DNA from: Pleodorina starrii
Taxonomy: Eukaryota; Chlorophyta; Chlorophyceae; Chlamydomonadales; Volvocaceae
Assembly: GCA_030267565.1 (NCBI GenBank)
Contig: BRXU01000001.1
Location: 620,001 to 684,000, forward strand
Length of the DNA: 64,000 nt
Direction of reading: 5' to 3'
Part shown: positions 1-10,416 of the stretch, one piece after another
How the letters are laid out: each line of letters starts with the position of its first letter
Position numbering within the stretch: position 1 is the first letter of the stretch
Notes under the pieces: model-generated
Database searches by the model: none
What the model saw: only the letters and a program-made list of their open reading frames with translations
What the model was told of the DNA's origin: nothing
Position numbers and translations under genes: made by a program

Positions 1-748
1 TGCGGAACATCGCAGACTCCTTGTTGGAGAAAGGGGCCCCCGGAGAAGCCTACGCTCTGCAATGCCTGTGGCAGCCGCTACCTGGTCAAGGGCTCGCTAA
101 TTGGGTACTTTCCTGGCGCGCGCCGCTCCTCCGCGGTGAATGCAAGCCGAAGCGATGTCGTCTCCCACCAAGTGGTGGTGACCAAGGGCCCACGCAAGGG
201 GGCGCTGCCGGCTGCCGCTGCCGGTGGCAAACGCAAGTCTCAGGACCTGAACGGGTGAGGTTGTGAACCGACTCGGTTCCGCTCTTGTCAGTCCGATCGA
301 ATCGGGCCGCGTCTCTTGGCGGTTAGCCTTAACAGAGGGACCGGGCCGTTTCCTTGTAGGTATGCGGGCCACGTGCAGCGCATTTACAACGAGTACGAGG
401 CTTTGGAGGTGCTGCACTACTCGCTCTACTGCCGTGGCCCGGCTTCCGTTGGGCAAGGCGACGACTTCGGCGGTGTGACTGCCTCAGATTCCTCGGCGGA
501 GGCACATCACGATGAGGATTGCTTTCGGAAGGAGTCCCACTATCTCGATGCATCATCGGACGAATATCAGGTGGGCCCTGACAGATTGGCCTGCTGTTGG
601 TCGCATCGTTTGACGGGAAGTGTGGTATGTACCTGAAGAGACTTCGTTGTATATGCATCTCGCTTGACGCTAGCAATATCGTAAGATGCTTGACATATTT
701 TTTGTTGCGCGTGTTGACCTTTTGTTTCAGATGCTGGCCTTTCTCTGA
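1..748 (+). CDS. GATA-type zinc-finger protein, 5' end outside the window
   Basis: Probable DNA-binding transcription factor of the plant GATA26/27 type. Exons read 1-254, 360-570 and tentatively 731-748. The first exon begins inside the finger: it shows the second metal cysteine, then [12 protein letters not shown] and LCNACGSR, so the first Cys lies upstream of the window. The segment after the finger ([13 protein letters not shown]) follows the GATA26/27 pattern rather than the classic GATA-1 tail. A Lys/Arg-rich stretch follows. The exon 1/2 junction keeps phase (gg+g). Exon 2 is acidic and Ser-rich and I recognise no domain in it. The last exon would add only MLAFL before a stop; if that intron is retained the frame stops at 636 instead. 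Family assignment is firm; the 3' end is not. Confidence 0.75.
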
Positions 749-3326
749 CAACTCTCCGCTCCTTGAAAGCACCTCTGTGACATGCAAAAACTTCTAGGAT
801 GTTCACTCTTCTGATGTGTACCTTGTTCCCTGCATAGGGTTGGACGGTTGCAGGGTGACTGCATCTGGCGCGCATATCCTGCAGTTGCCCCGTTGCGCTT
901 GCGCATGGGACAATACATGCTTTTCAATAAGTCCCAATAAAGTTTCAATGCTTAACGCACTCGATGCATACCTCTCTACACGGGAAGGTTACCTGCATCG
1001 CCCCTTCCACCTCGCAGGAGCCGGGACAGGGAACGCCCCTCCTCCACGCGCTGGGCACCACCACGGCAACCAGTATTCCCGGCCCCCAACCGGCAATGTT
1101 CAACCGTCGGCCGCGGAAACAACTGCGGCCGGTGGCGTGCTCGTGCTGAGGTTGGTGGCTCGCATAAGGTGGCCAGCCCGTAAGATTGCTCGACAAGCAT
1201 TGCCGAGTGTGCGTGACTGCAGAAGGGGGCCTCTTTAATGGGGAAGCGATTCCCCGGGCAGATGCGCCGCCGTAAATAAGCAAATCTCCTCGCGCTGCAT
1301 CTAATTGGGTGTGTCGGGTCGGTTCGCTGTCAGAATTTTGCCAGTTGGACCTTGCGGGTATGACACGTTGTCTGCCCCGGTCCGCCTTTGCTTCGTTGTT
1401 ATCGTGCCTGGCGTTGTGGCTTACCTACATGTCAGCTGCAATCGGGTCAAAGCTCGTTGAGGAACCGGGCGGTGTTGCTGCAGTTGAGGACCTTGGGTAA
1501 GCCATGCCAAGTTGTTTTGATGCAATGTCGGTTTGCTGCTTTAGCCAGTGCTTAGTTTTGCCGTTCTCTTTAGTTCGTTTGCGCTGCGGGCGTGATGAGA
1601 GCTTCGAGGTGGGAAAAGAGTGTATATATCGCAGCTGAGGGCGAAACGATGGGCCTATTGCTTGCGGGGCGGCTGGAGTTTACTGTGAGGAGACGGGAAG
1701 ATACGACGATCAAAACGAGTTTCGCTTAGTGAAGAGCTGCGTTTTTACCAACGTGTACTCGCGCTTTGCGTCTTGCAGCGGTGGCCGCCGTGGACTGGCG
1801 CTCGATGTGGCGGAGCGACATGCACGTTTTGTGCTGCTTGCCAACTGATTGTGTGTGAATCTCGTTTCGCAAGTGTGTGCAGCGAAAGGCCAAGTCAGGG
1901 TAGTCGTGGCCAGGGGTGCCTCCGCCACGGGTATGCGACACCGCCGAGGAGCTGTGCGCCCGTTGGCTGCGGGTTTTGTTCGGGCGTTTTGTTGGTAGGA
2001 TTTTGCGGTTGCCATAGGAACGTATTGTATGTTGCTATTGAACTTCGGCGTGCTGCTTGCGGGTCGCTAGTTTTTTCGCGTCTGGTTGTGTTGTGGATGG
2101 GACAATTTTTTCCGGGTCTGCGTTACCCCTTTGCCTGTGCCCCCACATACACCTACCTACCTGCGCTGGCACACGGTACTATAATGTTGGATACCCAATA
2201 TCCGTGTTGCGCGTGTGTGTAGCCTTTAACTCGCAGCTCTGCGCATTGGGCGAACAGGGGGTGGGTCGTGCTTCATCAGCCCCCACTAGAGGCATGCAGA
2301 GGGCCTCAGTCGTTGCGGGTTTGACGCAACAGATGAACGTCTAAACCCCGTCGACAAGGAGCCCAAATGGCAGGTTACTGATCGTGAGGCGTGTTTTATG
2401 CATTTATGGTGATGCGGGTGGCTTAGGGGTTACACCTCTCCCAACCTACCATGCTTGCCCTTTCAGCTGATTCCTGGCTGCCAGGCTCGCATTACTGGGA
2501 GCATTTCCAATCAGAGGTATTCGCGTGGAACAGGAGTGGAACTTGTTCCACCAAACCACGTTTCTTGCCTTTTATTTTTGTACCATAGTTTACTAGAGGT
2601 TAGTCGTCCGTAGGGGGAGTGTCGATCGGTCCATTTTCGTGCACAGTTTCACGCACAAGGCGCTGCACCGATTTTCTCGAGAGGGCGGCGCCATGAAGAG
2701 AACTTTTTGTCACGCGCTGGCGTGTTTGTTGTTGCCATAAATGCTGGGGGTGAGAGCGGCGGTGGCCGTCCCACGTCCGTGCTGTACTGTGAGCTCAACG
2801 GAAGAATGGTTTACACGACATAAACTCATATTACTGTAAGGTGGAGCTGAGCGTAGATTGCAGCCCGAAGCCTGCCCGTGTCCCTCTCACCGCTGTGAGC
2901 CACCAACCGTCCGTCCGACAATCGCACCATTTTTGAGTCGTCAAAACCAGCGCTGGCTATGCTTCTCGCCGTCTCATAATTGCATCGCCGTGTTTACAAA
3001 CGCCTTGGGAGAATGATGCAGCCCTGCTCGGCTTTTTACGGCGCCGCATGGCGCTATAGAAGGCAATAAAAGCACCAAGCGCATCCCAAGTCCTGCCGAC
3101 AAGCCAGCCGTCATGTCCGTGCAAACTTATGGCCTAGCCCTACGTCCGAGACGCTGAAAGCTGTCTAAAGCTTCCATGTCAACACAAAGACACCGGATCA
3201 CAACCACACTCGGCTCTTTGTTGCCGACTGCCACTGCGCTGGCTGACCGGTGCGTCAGTGAGTATGGCAGTACAGTATCATAGCTGCGGGCCATGGCGGG
3301 CAGCTACGATTCTTCACTGCCGTACT
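749..3326. other. No supported gene; likely 3' untranslated and intergenic DNA
   Basis: Open frames here are short, Cys/Ala-rich and lack protein-like composition or paired splice sites. Base composition is lower in GC than the coding exons. A TGTAA at 2835-2839 (+) and its complement TTACA at 2994-2998 (- strand signal) could end the GATA gene and the ureidoglycolate hydrolase gene respectively. That would give the GATA gene a roughly 2-kb 3'UTR, which is long. Confidence 0.5.
2994..2998 (-). terminator. Polyadenylation signal TGTAA for ureidoglycolate hydrolase
   Basis: On the minus strand this reads TGTAA, the usual Chlamydomonas-type poly(A) signal. It lies about 330 bp after the stop codon at 3327, a normal 3'UTR length for the group. 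Confidence 0.45.
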
Positions 3327-6056
3327 CTACGGCAACTCGTCCACCACCAGGAACTCAGTGCCGCTGTGCCGCCGATAGTCGTGCGTGTTATGATCCGTGA
3401 CGTTGGTATCCGAAAGCTCCAGGTTGTAGAAATCCATGGCTTCCGGCTCCGCGAAGAGCGGGCCTGCGGCATGTAAGGCAGCGCCGCAATCCCGTGCCGC
3501 ACACAAAGGCCACAGGCAAACTATTTCAGCCCACAGTGGATCGAGGCCAGAGATTGCCGTACAACTTATGCCGTACATGGTGCCGCATCCGGGCCGCTTG
3601 TGTCCCGGACCATATCGGTGCCGCGGTACGGGAAGTCGGGAACCCACCGGCGTGCCAGGTGCCGACTTCCATTTTAATGAAACTGCCGAAGGGGATCCGG
3701 AACACGCGGATGTCCTCGGGGCGCGGAAAGCGCTCCAGGCTGCCGCTGGGAGCAGCCAGGGCCATGTACCTGCGGGGGTGGAGCGTCCGGGGGGTCAAAA
3801 GTGACGGTATCGCAGCCAAGGAACTGAGGGCGACGTCGGGGAGTGGGGAGTGGGGGTGGGAGAGCGGCCGGGCAGGGCCGCGTGGGCCACCATGTGGGTC
3901 CTTGCGGATCTGATAGCGGTGAAGTGAGCTTGCAGCGCTGCAGGAAAGCGGCAAGGTCCACGGCAGTTGTCCGAGGGCGCTCTCCTCCGTGCCGTTGTGT
4001 TGCGGACGGTGCTGTCGTGTTGTGTCATCCTCACGCGAATGGGGGAGGCTTAAGCAACCCAGAGCGAGCATCGCCGCCGTACGGCCGCAGCCGCAGCGCA
4101 GCGCCCGGAACACCGCCTGTTGTGAGCACCTGGTCCTCCTGGCCGCTCGTCAGCCCTTCGCCGGCTTTCCATGGCCACCTTTTACTACTGAAGGTATAGC
4201 CCAAGTGGTGTGCAATGCGGCGCAGGGGCGGAATGGAGGAGAAACGGGCTCCGGCAAACAGCCGTGCGTGCGCATGCCGCACAGCAGCACTGCACCCGGC
4301 CACACAGCCGCACGGGCCGAACAGACGCACAGCAGCACTGCACCCGGCCACACAGCCGCACGGACCGAACAGACGCACAGCAGCACTTCACCCGGCCACA
4401 CAGCCGCACGGGCCGAACAGACGCACAGCAGCACTGCACCCGGCCACACAGCCGCACGGGCCGAACAGACGCACAGCAGCACTTCACCCGGCCACACAGC
4501 CGCACGGGCCGAACAGACGCACAGCAGCACTGCACCCGGCCACACAGCCGCACGGGCCGAACAGACGCACAGCAGCACTTCACCCGGCCACACAGCCGCA
4601 CGGGCCGAACAGACGCACAGCAGCGCGGCTCCCCATCCGGTTGAAATGCGCGCTGGCCTGGCCAAGGGTGTGAGCCACCAGGAGGAGCCGGGGCGCAGAG
4701 CGCTGTGCAATTCGCACGGACAACGGACAGCGTCCCAGGGGCGCCCTGGACGTCTGCAACCGCTGTGGAGGCGCCACACTGTTTGCGCACATGGTTTGGT
4801 GAAACCCACCATAAAGTCCGCTCTGTCCGCCCCGAGCCCACAAACCCAACACCCACAGACCTACGGCCTCTGACCGACTGACACCCAGCCCCCAAACTTC
4901 CATTTGCATTGGCGCCCACGGCCCGGAACGCAGAGCGCCGAGGCCGCCGTCGCGACGCCGACGGGCGTCCCGTGGGGAGGGGCCCCCGGGGAAACGCGGG
5001 GCGGGTGAGCCGGCGCGGCGATGCGCGGAGGGACCATTGGGAGAGGGAATAATAACACATGTAGTACCGCAGCGGTGGAACATGGAACACAGGTCGTCTG
5101 GCAGCGGTGGCACCGCCTGGCCGTTCTACCTACCAGCTGTCCTACCTACCAGCTGTGCGGCGGCGTAAGGCCCCCCAGGCACTGCGTCACTTTGCCGTGG
5201 TAGGTGATGCGGTGGAAGCGGAGGCCGCGGGCGGGGAGCCGCATGATGTAGAACCTGCGGTTGCGCTCAGCGGCAGGGCGTTGCGGGGGGCGAGGGTCAG
5301 GGGAGGGGCCCGGTGACAACAGCGCAGAGCCACGCCCAGGGTTCAGGATGGTGGGCTGGATCGTTACTTTGTATGTCTGAGGGCCGGGCACAGAGGGGCA
5401 CAGCGCATTTCCAACGATTACGCGGCTCTGGACGTCTGGAGGCGCTGCACTACTTGCTCTACTGCCGTGGCCAGGCTTCTGTTGGCGTGGCGACGAAAAC
5501 GGCAGTGCAGCTGCCGCACGACTCATTAGCGGAGGCTTAGCACGTTGATGAATGCTTTCAAAAGGTGTCCCCAGAGCTTCGGGTTGGGTTTATATCTGCT
5601 AACAGCCCCATGGGTCCCGGTGAGCTCGCATCCAAGACATCGCAGCGACGTTCGAGCAACTTTAAATTATTGTGTGTTTTCATACGCGTCTTCGGGTATT
5701 CCCTTTCCAAGCCATTCACGCCATCAACGTACCTTGGTGTCCCTTGGTTCAGCACCAGCTGTGCGTCCTCCTGGTCGAATAGCTTCCCATCATCCGAGCT
5801 GGAGATGATCTGCATATCGCATCGGCATGTAAAGCGCTGCATGCCCGCGCACGCCGAACGCCGAACGACGACGACGCGAGTGTTGCACCTGACCGAAGGG
5901 CTTGATGTTTTCCGGAGTAAGGGGCGTAACTTTCAAAGTAATCTGCTTAAGCGGTCGAGATTCGGTGGAGACATTCGCCTCGGCTCTTGCGAGGACGGGC
6001 CTGGTTCGGCGATTGTCGAAGCGGTGGATGAGCGCGCGTTTGCAGCATGTAAGCAT
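3327..6056 (-). CDS. Ureidoglycolate hydrolase/lyase family protein
   Basis: Purine-catabolism enzyme family (PF04115; plant At2g35810-like) acting on ureidoglycolate, the last step in recovering nitrogen from allantoin. Five exons on the minus strand: 6056-5889, 5809-5733, 5254-5150, 3769-3648, 3463-3327, giving 202 residues. Phases agree at all four junctions. Recognised blocks: TPLTPENIKPFGQ (end of exon 1), SSDDGKLFDQEDAQL, RFYIMRLPARGL and FHRITYHGKVTQCLGG, then GTWHAGPLF (residues 153-161) and MDFYNLELSDTNVTDHNTH (167-185). His156 and the DTNVTDH segment are typical of the family. The first ~35 residues are basic and hydroxylated, which suggests an organelle transit peptide. The donor after exon 3 sits in a short direct repeat (two copies of CTACCAGCTGT). 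Introns 2 and 3 hold a GATA-exon relic and a minisatellite. Whether the product is a hydrolase or a lyase cannot be told from sequence. Confidence 0.9.
4278..4624. repeat. 48-bp minisatellite, about 7 copies, in an intron
   Basis: A 48-bp unit (GCACAGCAGCACTGCACCCG... ...GGGCCGAACAGAC) repeats about seven times. Copies alternate between CTGCACCC and CTTCACCC, so the recent amplification unit was probably 96 bp. The unit is a multiple of three without stops, which makes every frame open on both strands. The array lies inside intron 3 of the ureidoglycolate hydrolase gene, and I do not believe the open frames are genes. Confidence 0.9.
5366..5572 (+). pseudogene. Broken copy of the GATA gene's second exon
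   Basis: This stretch aligns with 351-541 of the window. Shared runs include CAGCGCATTT, GCTGCACTAC, CTCTACTGCCGTGGCC, GCGGAGGC and TGCTTTC. The copy carries an 8-bp insertion in the region matching GCTTTGGAGGTGCTG, which shifts the frame, and a TAG after GCGGAGGCT. The splice acceptor TTGTAG|GTATG has become TTGTATGTCTG. Intron-flanking bases are also partly conserved, so it is a DNA-level duplication rather than a retrocopy. It sits antisense within intron 2 of ureidoglycolate hydrolase. Confidence 0.75.
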
Positions 6057-6286
6057 TTCTAATGTTGCGAGTAACTAAACTATAACAAGTATTACTTGAG
6101 GCACTTTCGTGTCTGTCACATAGTGTCAGGCCCCGGGGTCATTACAAAGTGGGTTGGAGGAACCAAAGACGTTTTCAATTAATGAAACTCCATTTTGTTA
6201 AAATTGTCTACAGTTCAATCTGTATTACCATTGAAAGCAAGTAACCCGTTGAGCAAGCCCTTGGTTGCAACGCCCTTGAGCACGAT
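6057..6286. promoter_or_regulatory. Short divergent intergenic region
   Basis: 230 bp separate the start codons of ureidoglycolate hydrolase (-) and the next gene (+). The spacer is AT-rich compared with the flanks, with ACTATAACAAGTATTAC at 6078-6094 and AATTAATGAAAC at 6177-6188. Both promoters must lie here. No specific factor site is assigned. Confidence 0.45.
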
Positions 6287-7329
6287 ATGTTGCGTCAGGT
6301 TGCGCGCAGCACGCGCAAAGCCGCGCCTGCCGGCTGTGCTGGGCTGTGGAACTTATCGGACTCGCTGAATTTTTTGGGCCTGCAGAAGGGGGGAACTCCC
6401 CAAGAAGGTGCGCCGATCCCTTGATGCAGGGGCCGCACCATGTACCTATGCCGCAAACGCCCCGGCATAAGTTGACCCGCCCCCCTCTGCCCCCAATCCC
6501 ATCATCGCTTCACTCCCCCTTCAGTATGCGCGATCGACCCTCGGACAGTTCTCCGCCCCGAAGAGCTCCAGGTACGACTGTGTAAGCGTATTCCGGACAA
6601 GTCCGGACAGTCCTCCTCGCCACTCAGCATCACAGCTGGAGAGCACGGCCAGGGACCTGAGCCCTGGAACAGTGCGTGGCAGGCACCATTTCCGACGTCA
6701 AGGGGCACTTGTAATGCTTCGTTCGCGTTTGCGTTGGATTCCGGGATGCAGACATGAGCGTGTCCAAGATCCAACACGGGGTCCCAGGTGCCTTTCCAGG
6801 TTTTCCTTGCACACAGCAGCCTGCTCATCCCCCAACACACACACACACACACACACACGCACCACAGCTGTTGCCTTCCCTTCCGCCTGGGCCCCGCTGC
6901 CACTCCCCCCTACAAGGCGGCCTCCCTGGACCAAGCAGCCATCCAGATCCGGGTACCGCGGGAGCTGGTGCCCAAGTTGTCAAAGGTGAGGAACGGCTGG
7001 CTGCCGCGCCGGCCTGGCCTGAGGGATCAACGCAGACACGAGCACGATAAATGTCGGGTGCGATATGCACCGGAGGTCCTCTGGGTCCACTGTAAACCGA
7101 TTCATTCACGATTACGTGTTCGGTATTCTTTCGTATTAGGAAGGCAGGTTTAGCGGAACCCCACAGGGCGGAGCGCTCCCCTCACCTCCACCTCCCTGCC
7201 CCCCAAAGCCGCTCCGCGGGAAGGCGAAGGCCCCGCGCAAAACTGTCGATCCCTGCCGTCGGTTGCTGATGCGTGTGGGTGCGCTCCACCTTCTTGCGGC
7301 TGGAGCGCAGCCCTCTCAGCAATCCAGTT

Positions 7330-7363
<34 letters not shown>

Positions 7364-9874
7364 GGCGCTGCCCCTCAACCACCTTCTGCCCTTCCACATC
7401 CGGGAAAGGGCAGAGTGCCCGTGTGCGTGGTTGAGCGCTGCCTGCGGAGGGCTGGCCGGCGGAGGGGAGAGCTTGTCTGGTGGGATGTGGGACCCGTGGG
7501 TCGGCTCGCGGCCCCGGGCGCCGGGCTCGCGAGCGCTGAGGGCGCAGGGATGGCTCATGGCTGGCTGCCTCTTGAGTGCGATGGAGAGGTTGCCGCCGGA
7601 GCGCTTTGCTTCGCTGCTATGGATGGACCCTGGGGGTGGTGACCCTGGTGTGTGTTGAAGGTGACCCTGGTGTGGCCCGTACTGTGCCGTGGCCCGTACT
7701 GTGGCGTGGCCCGTACCGGGAAAGTATCTCCTGGGCCGGTGCGCACCCACAGCTTGCGAGTCGTCCGCCTGGTTGACGCGTGACCCTTGCTGGCATGTAC
7801 CTGCCTGCGGCGTTTGCCCGGGGTTTGAGCGTTTGAGCTGGGGGTGGTTTGGTATCTGAGCGGGTTCGGGAGTTTGGGCGGGGCGGGGAAGCCGGGCTCC
7901 TGAGCTGTGCGGCCCAGCAGGCGGCTGGTCGGGAGGGGAATGGGCTGCGCGCGCGCATGGAAACGACAACCGTGTTTTCCTATGGGCGCGTGACGCAGTG
8001 CGGCCCGGTGTGCTTCTGGAGGAGTGGGGGGCAGGCGGCCGCACAGCCATGTGCGGCCGGCCCGGGAGCGGCGTCGCGGCTTGATGTTAGCATTGCAGGG
8101 CATAGCAGTTGGGAACCGCCTCAGCATCCATGCATGCTTAGATTGCCAGTGTTCTGGTACCGGCGCGCATCCAACCAACTACCGTACTTGCCCGCCCTGC
8201 CTCGCGGTCTCCCGGTAATGTGCACTCCCCCCCAACCCCAACCCCACCCCAGGGTGTTCCGGAGCTGGCGGAAATGGATGAGGTATGAGGGCTGGCAATT
8301 GCGGTGAGGGGCGGCGAGGGCGGTATCTGGTATGGGGCCGGCGGGGCCACAGGGCGGTGTGTCACTGCATGGGACGATCTTGCCACTAACCGGGCACCAA
8401 CAGCCTCTCAGCCGTGCTGCCGCTTAATGAATGGTTTGTTTGATTCTCGATCTCTGGCCGCCCGCTTTGCAGCCCGGCAACGCCTGGTACTTCGGGGAGC
8501 GTGCCGAGATCTTTGACTACAAACTGGTCGGCGAGCTCCCCACGCAGTCAGGTGCGCGCGATAGGCGGCCCGAGGTGTCCGGGGGGTACAAGAAAACGGC
8601 CCGGGACGAGGGAACGCCGGGTGTGTGTGTGCTGCGACTGCGCCTGGGCTCTACCTACCCTACCTACATACGGTACCCTTGGGGGAGTTGCCGGTTTCGT
8701 TGTGAAGGAAAAATGGCGGGGGAGGAATACGGTTATGTCCGAACCGCAGCGGAGGAACGGATGGCGGTGTTGGGCGACGGGGATGAGGGCCTCCCGAGAC
8801 GTCTTTCACGGCCGAGCGGGGCCGCTTGGCAGCATGCTGCTGTGTGCAAACGGCAATACCGTTAGATGGCACATAGCGCAACAAGCCCATTCAAGATGCC
8901 ACCAGACCCAATTCTCGGCCGTCAACGGCGCCCGGGACCAAAGCCGCGCGCGGTACCAATCCAGCACGCCCCCAAACGACACGCCGTCCCCAACAACAGT
9001 TTGCCATACACACCCTTGTACCACAGCTGCACGGACGTCTGCCTTGCACGACCTCGTACCATGACAGGTTGGCCCGAAACCGCACATCGCGCGGAGCACC
9101 ACGCAGACCAGACCAGTCGCATGGGCGCCGGCATGGCTGCACGCGTGTTTGAACCTCCGCTTGCACGCCCCGCCCCGCCCCGCAGGCTTCGCCGCACTCA
9201 TCTATCGCGAAGTGCTGGAGAGCGTCCGCAAGGGCGAGGTCAAGAAGCTCCCCAGCTGGGAGGACTTCCTGCAGCTTACGAGCGACCAGGTGGTGTGGCC
9301 GCACAGAAAGACGCCCTTCCTCTTCGCAGGTGCGTCCGCGGGGGGTTGTTGGGGGTGGGTGGGAGGAGGAAGCACAGCCCCTTCATCACTTTCATCGCTA
9401 TTAAGTTTGGAAACACTAACGGATAAGCCACATAGTAGTACAGAAGGGGCCAAGGCGCGCTCGTCGCCACCCAGCCGACACGCTCCGTCGCAAAACGCGC
9501 CTTGACACGCTTGCCCCGCCTACGACACCGGTCCGGCCTTAAGGCCCTGCCCAGGACGTGTTCCAATGCCACGCGTGTGACCTTGCGCGCGAGTGTGCAC
9601 GCGCCTGCCAGCCGTGGGCGGCGCCGATTCCCCAGGCCAGCACGAGTTGACACGACACGACACGACACTACTGGGGCACGGCCCCGCGCGATGAAACCCG
9701 TGCAGTGAGGGGCTAACACCTCACGCCTCCGGGGCTGCCACCCTCGTCGCTCTGTCCCCCGAGCCTCCAGGGCGCATGGTGGAGGCGTCCATGGCCGCAC
9801 TCTACACGCTGGAGAGAGAGGGGCGTGTCACCGGCGTCCTCATATCGAGCGAGTCCTCGGGAGGCTTTGAGTAG
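6287..9874 (+). CDS. Unrecognised protein, probably mitochondrial, 197 residues
   Basis: Seven exons: 6287-6407, 6525-6571, 6917-6985, 8253-8282, 8473-8551, 9186-9329, 9771-9874. Phases agree throughout and the frame ends at TAG. The N-terminus (MLRQVARSTRKAAPAG) is a typical Arg/Ala/Ser mitochondrial presequence without acids. The mature part is soluble-looking, with VPRELVPKLSK, AWYFGERAEIFDYKLVGELP, YREVLESVRKGEVKKLPSWE and a C-terminal Gly/Ser tail. I see no transmembrane segment and cannot name the family; an accessory subunit of a respiratory or ATP-synthase complex is only a guess. The acceptor before exon 3 is ACAAG rather than CAG, and exon 4 is only 30 nt, so those are the weakest points. 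Confidence 0.65.
6835..6858. repeat. (CA)n microsatellite in intron 2
   Basis: Twelve AC dinucleotides shortly before the exon 3 acceptor of the 6287-9874 gene. Confidence 0.9.
7052..7105. repeat. Dispersed repeat, copy A
   Basis: About 54 bp shared with 11633-11687 at roughly 75-80% identity and one gap. The best-kept core is TGGGTCCACTGTAAA. It lies in intron 3 of the 6287-9874 gene. Confidence 0.6.
7331..7363. repeat. (CAT)n microsatellite in intron 3
   Basis: Eleven TCA/CAT triplets, intronic. Apparent His or Met runs in open frames here are artefacts. Confidence 0.9.
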
Positions 9875-10021
9875 CGCTCCTCAAGCACGGCGATAACATG
9901 TCCGCCTTTATGCTGATGCCTCCTTCTTGGCCTTCGCCTCAGCAAGCCTGCAGTCATGGCATACCCAAGGGTGTGCCCTCAGCGGCCACGGCAGGGTAGC
10001 ACATGCTGTCGAGTTTCATTC
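9875..10021. other. 147-bp convergent spacer
   Basis: The stop codons of the flanking + and - genes face each other across 147 bp. No TGTAA is visible on either strand inside it, so the two 3'UTRs probably overlap or use variant signals. Confidence 0.5.
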
Positions 10022-10416
10022 TTACTTGTCCATGAAGCTGCTGTACTTGTACTCATCGTTGATCATGAACCAAACCGGGAAGAAGAACACGCCCGAAAGA
10101 ATCAATGTCCGGACGAAGAGGGAGCCCGCAGGCATCGGTTCAAACTGCGCATCATAAACGCACGAAACGTCACATTCTGGAATAGTAATGCATCCATTAA
10201 TATTCAGTGAGGTCGTCCCGAAGGTTGCCCCGCAAGGTGGATTACGTTGTAAGCGAGCTTGTTGCTGCTGTCGCCGAAGACATGGTCCAAGCTAGTATCC
10301 ACTTTCGGCTTAGCATAGTCTGCCAGGCTCCGGCGGAGCGGCTGCTGCGATTGCTGCGCGAACTGCGAGTTCAGCCGCAGGGCCTGAAGGCCGAGCCCGC
10401 GTAGCATACCGGCCAT
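10022..10416 (-). CDS. Unrecognised small mitochondrial-type membrane protein, 97 residues
   Basis: Two exons on the minus strand, 10416-10246 and 10144-10022, joined in phase 0 through a GT-AG intron. The N-terminus (MAGMLRGLGLQALRLNSQFA...) is basic, amphipathic and acid-free, as in mitochondrial presequences. The C-terminal exon has one hydrophobic segment (SLFVRTLILSGVFFFPVWF) followed by MINDEYKYSSFMDK and the stop. Size and shape fit a single-pass accessory subunit of a respiratory complex. I do not recognise the family. Confidence 0.65.

Noticed and set aside
1773..2222. 149-codon plus-strand frame
   Set aside because: Cys-rich random-looking composition, no splice context, in AT-richer flanking DNA.
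4150..5090. Long minus-strand frames rich in Cys-Ala-Ser-Val-Arg repeats
   Set aside because: They are read-through of the 48-bp intronic minisatellite, open in all frames because 48 is a multiple of three.
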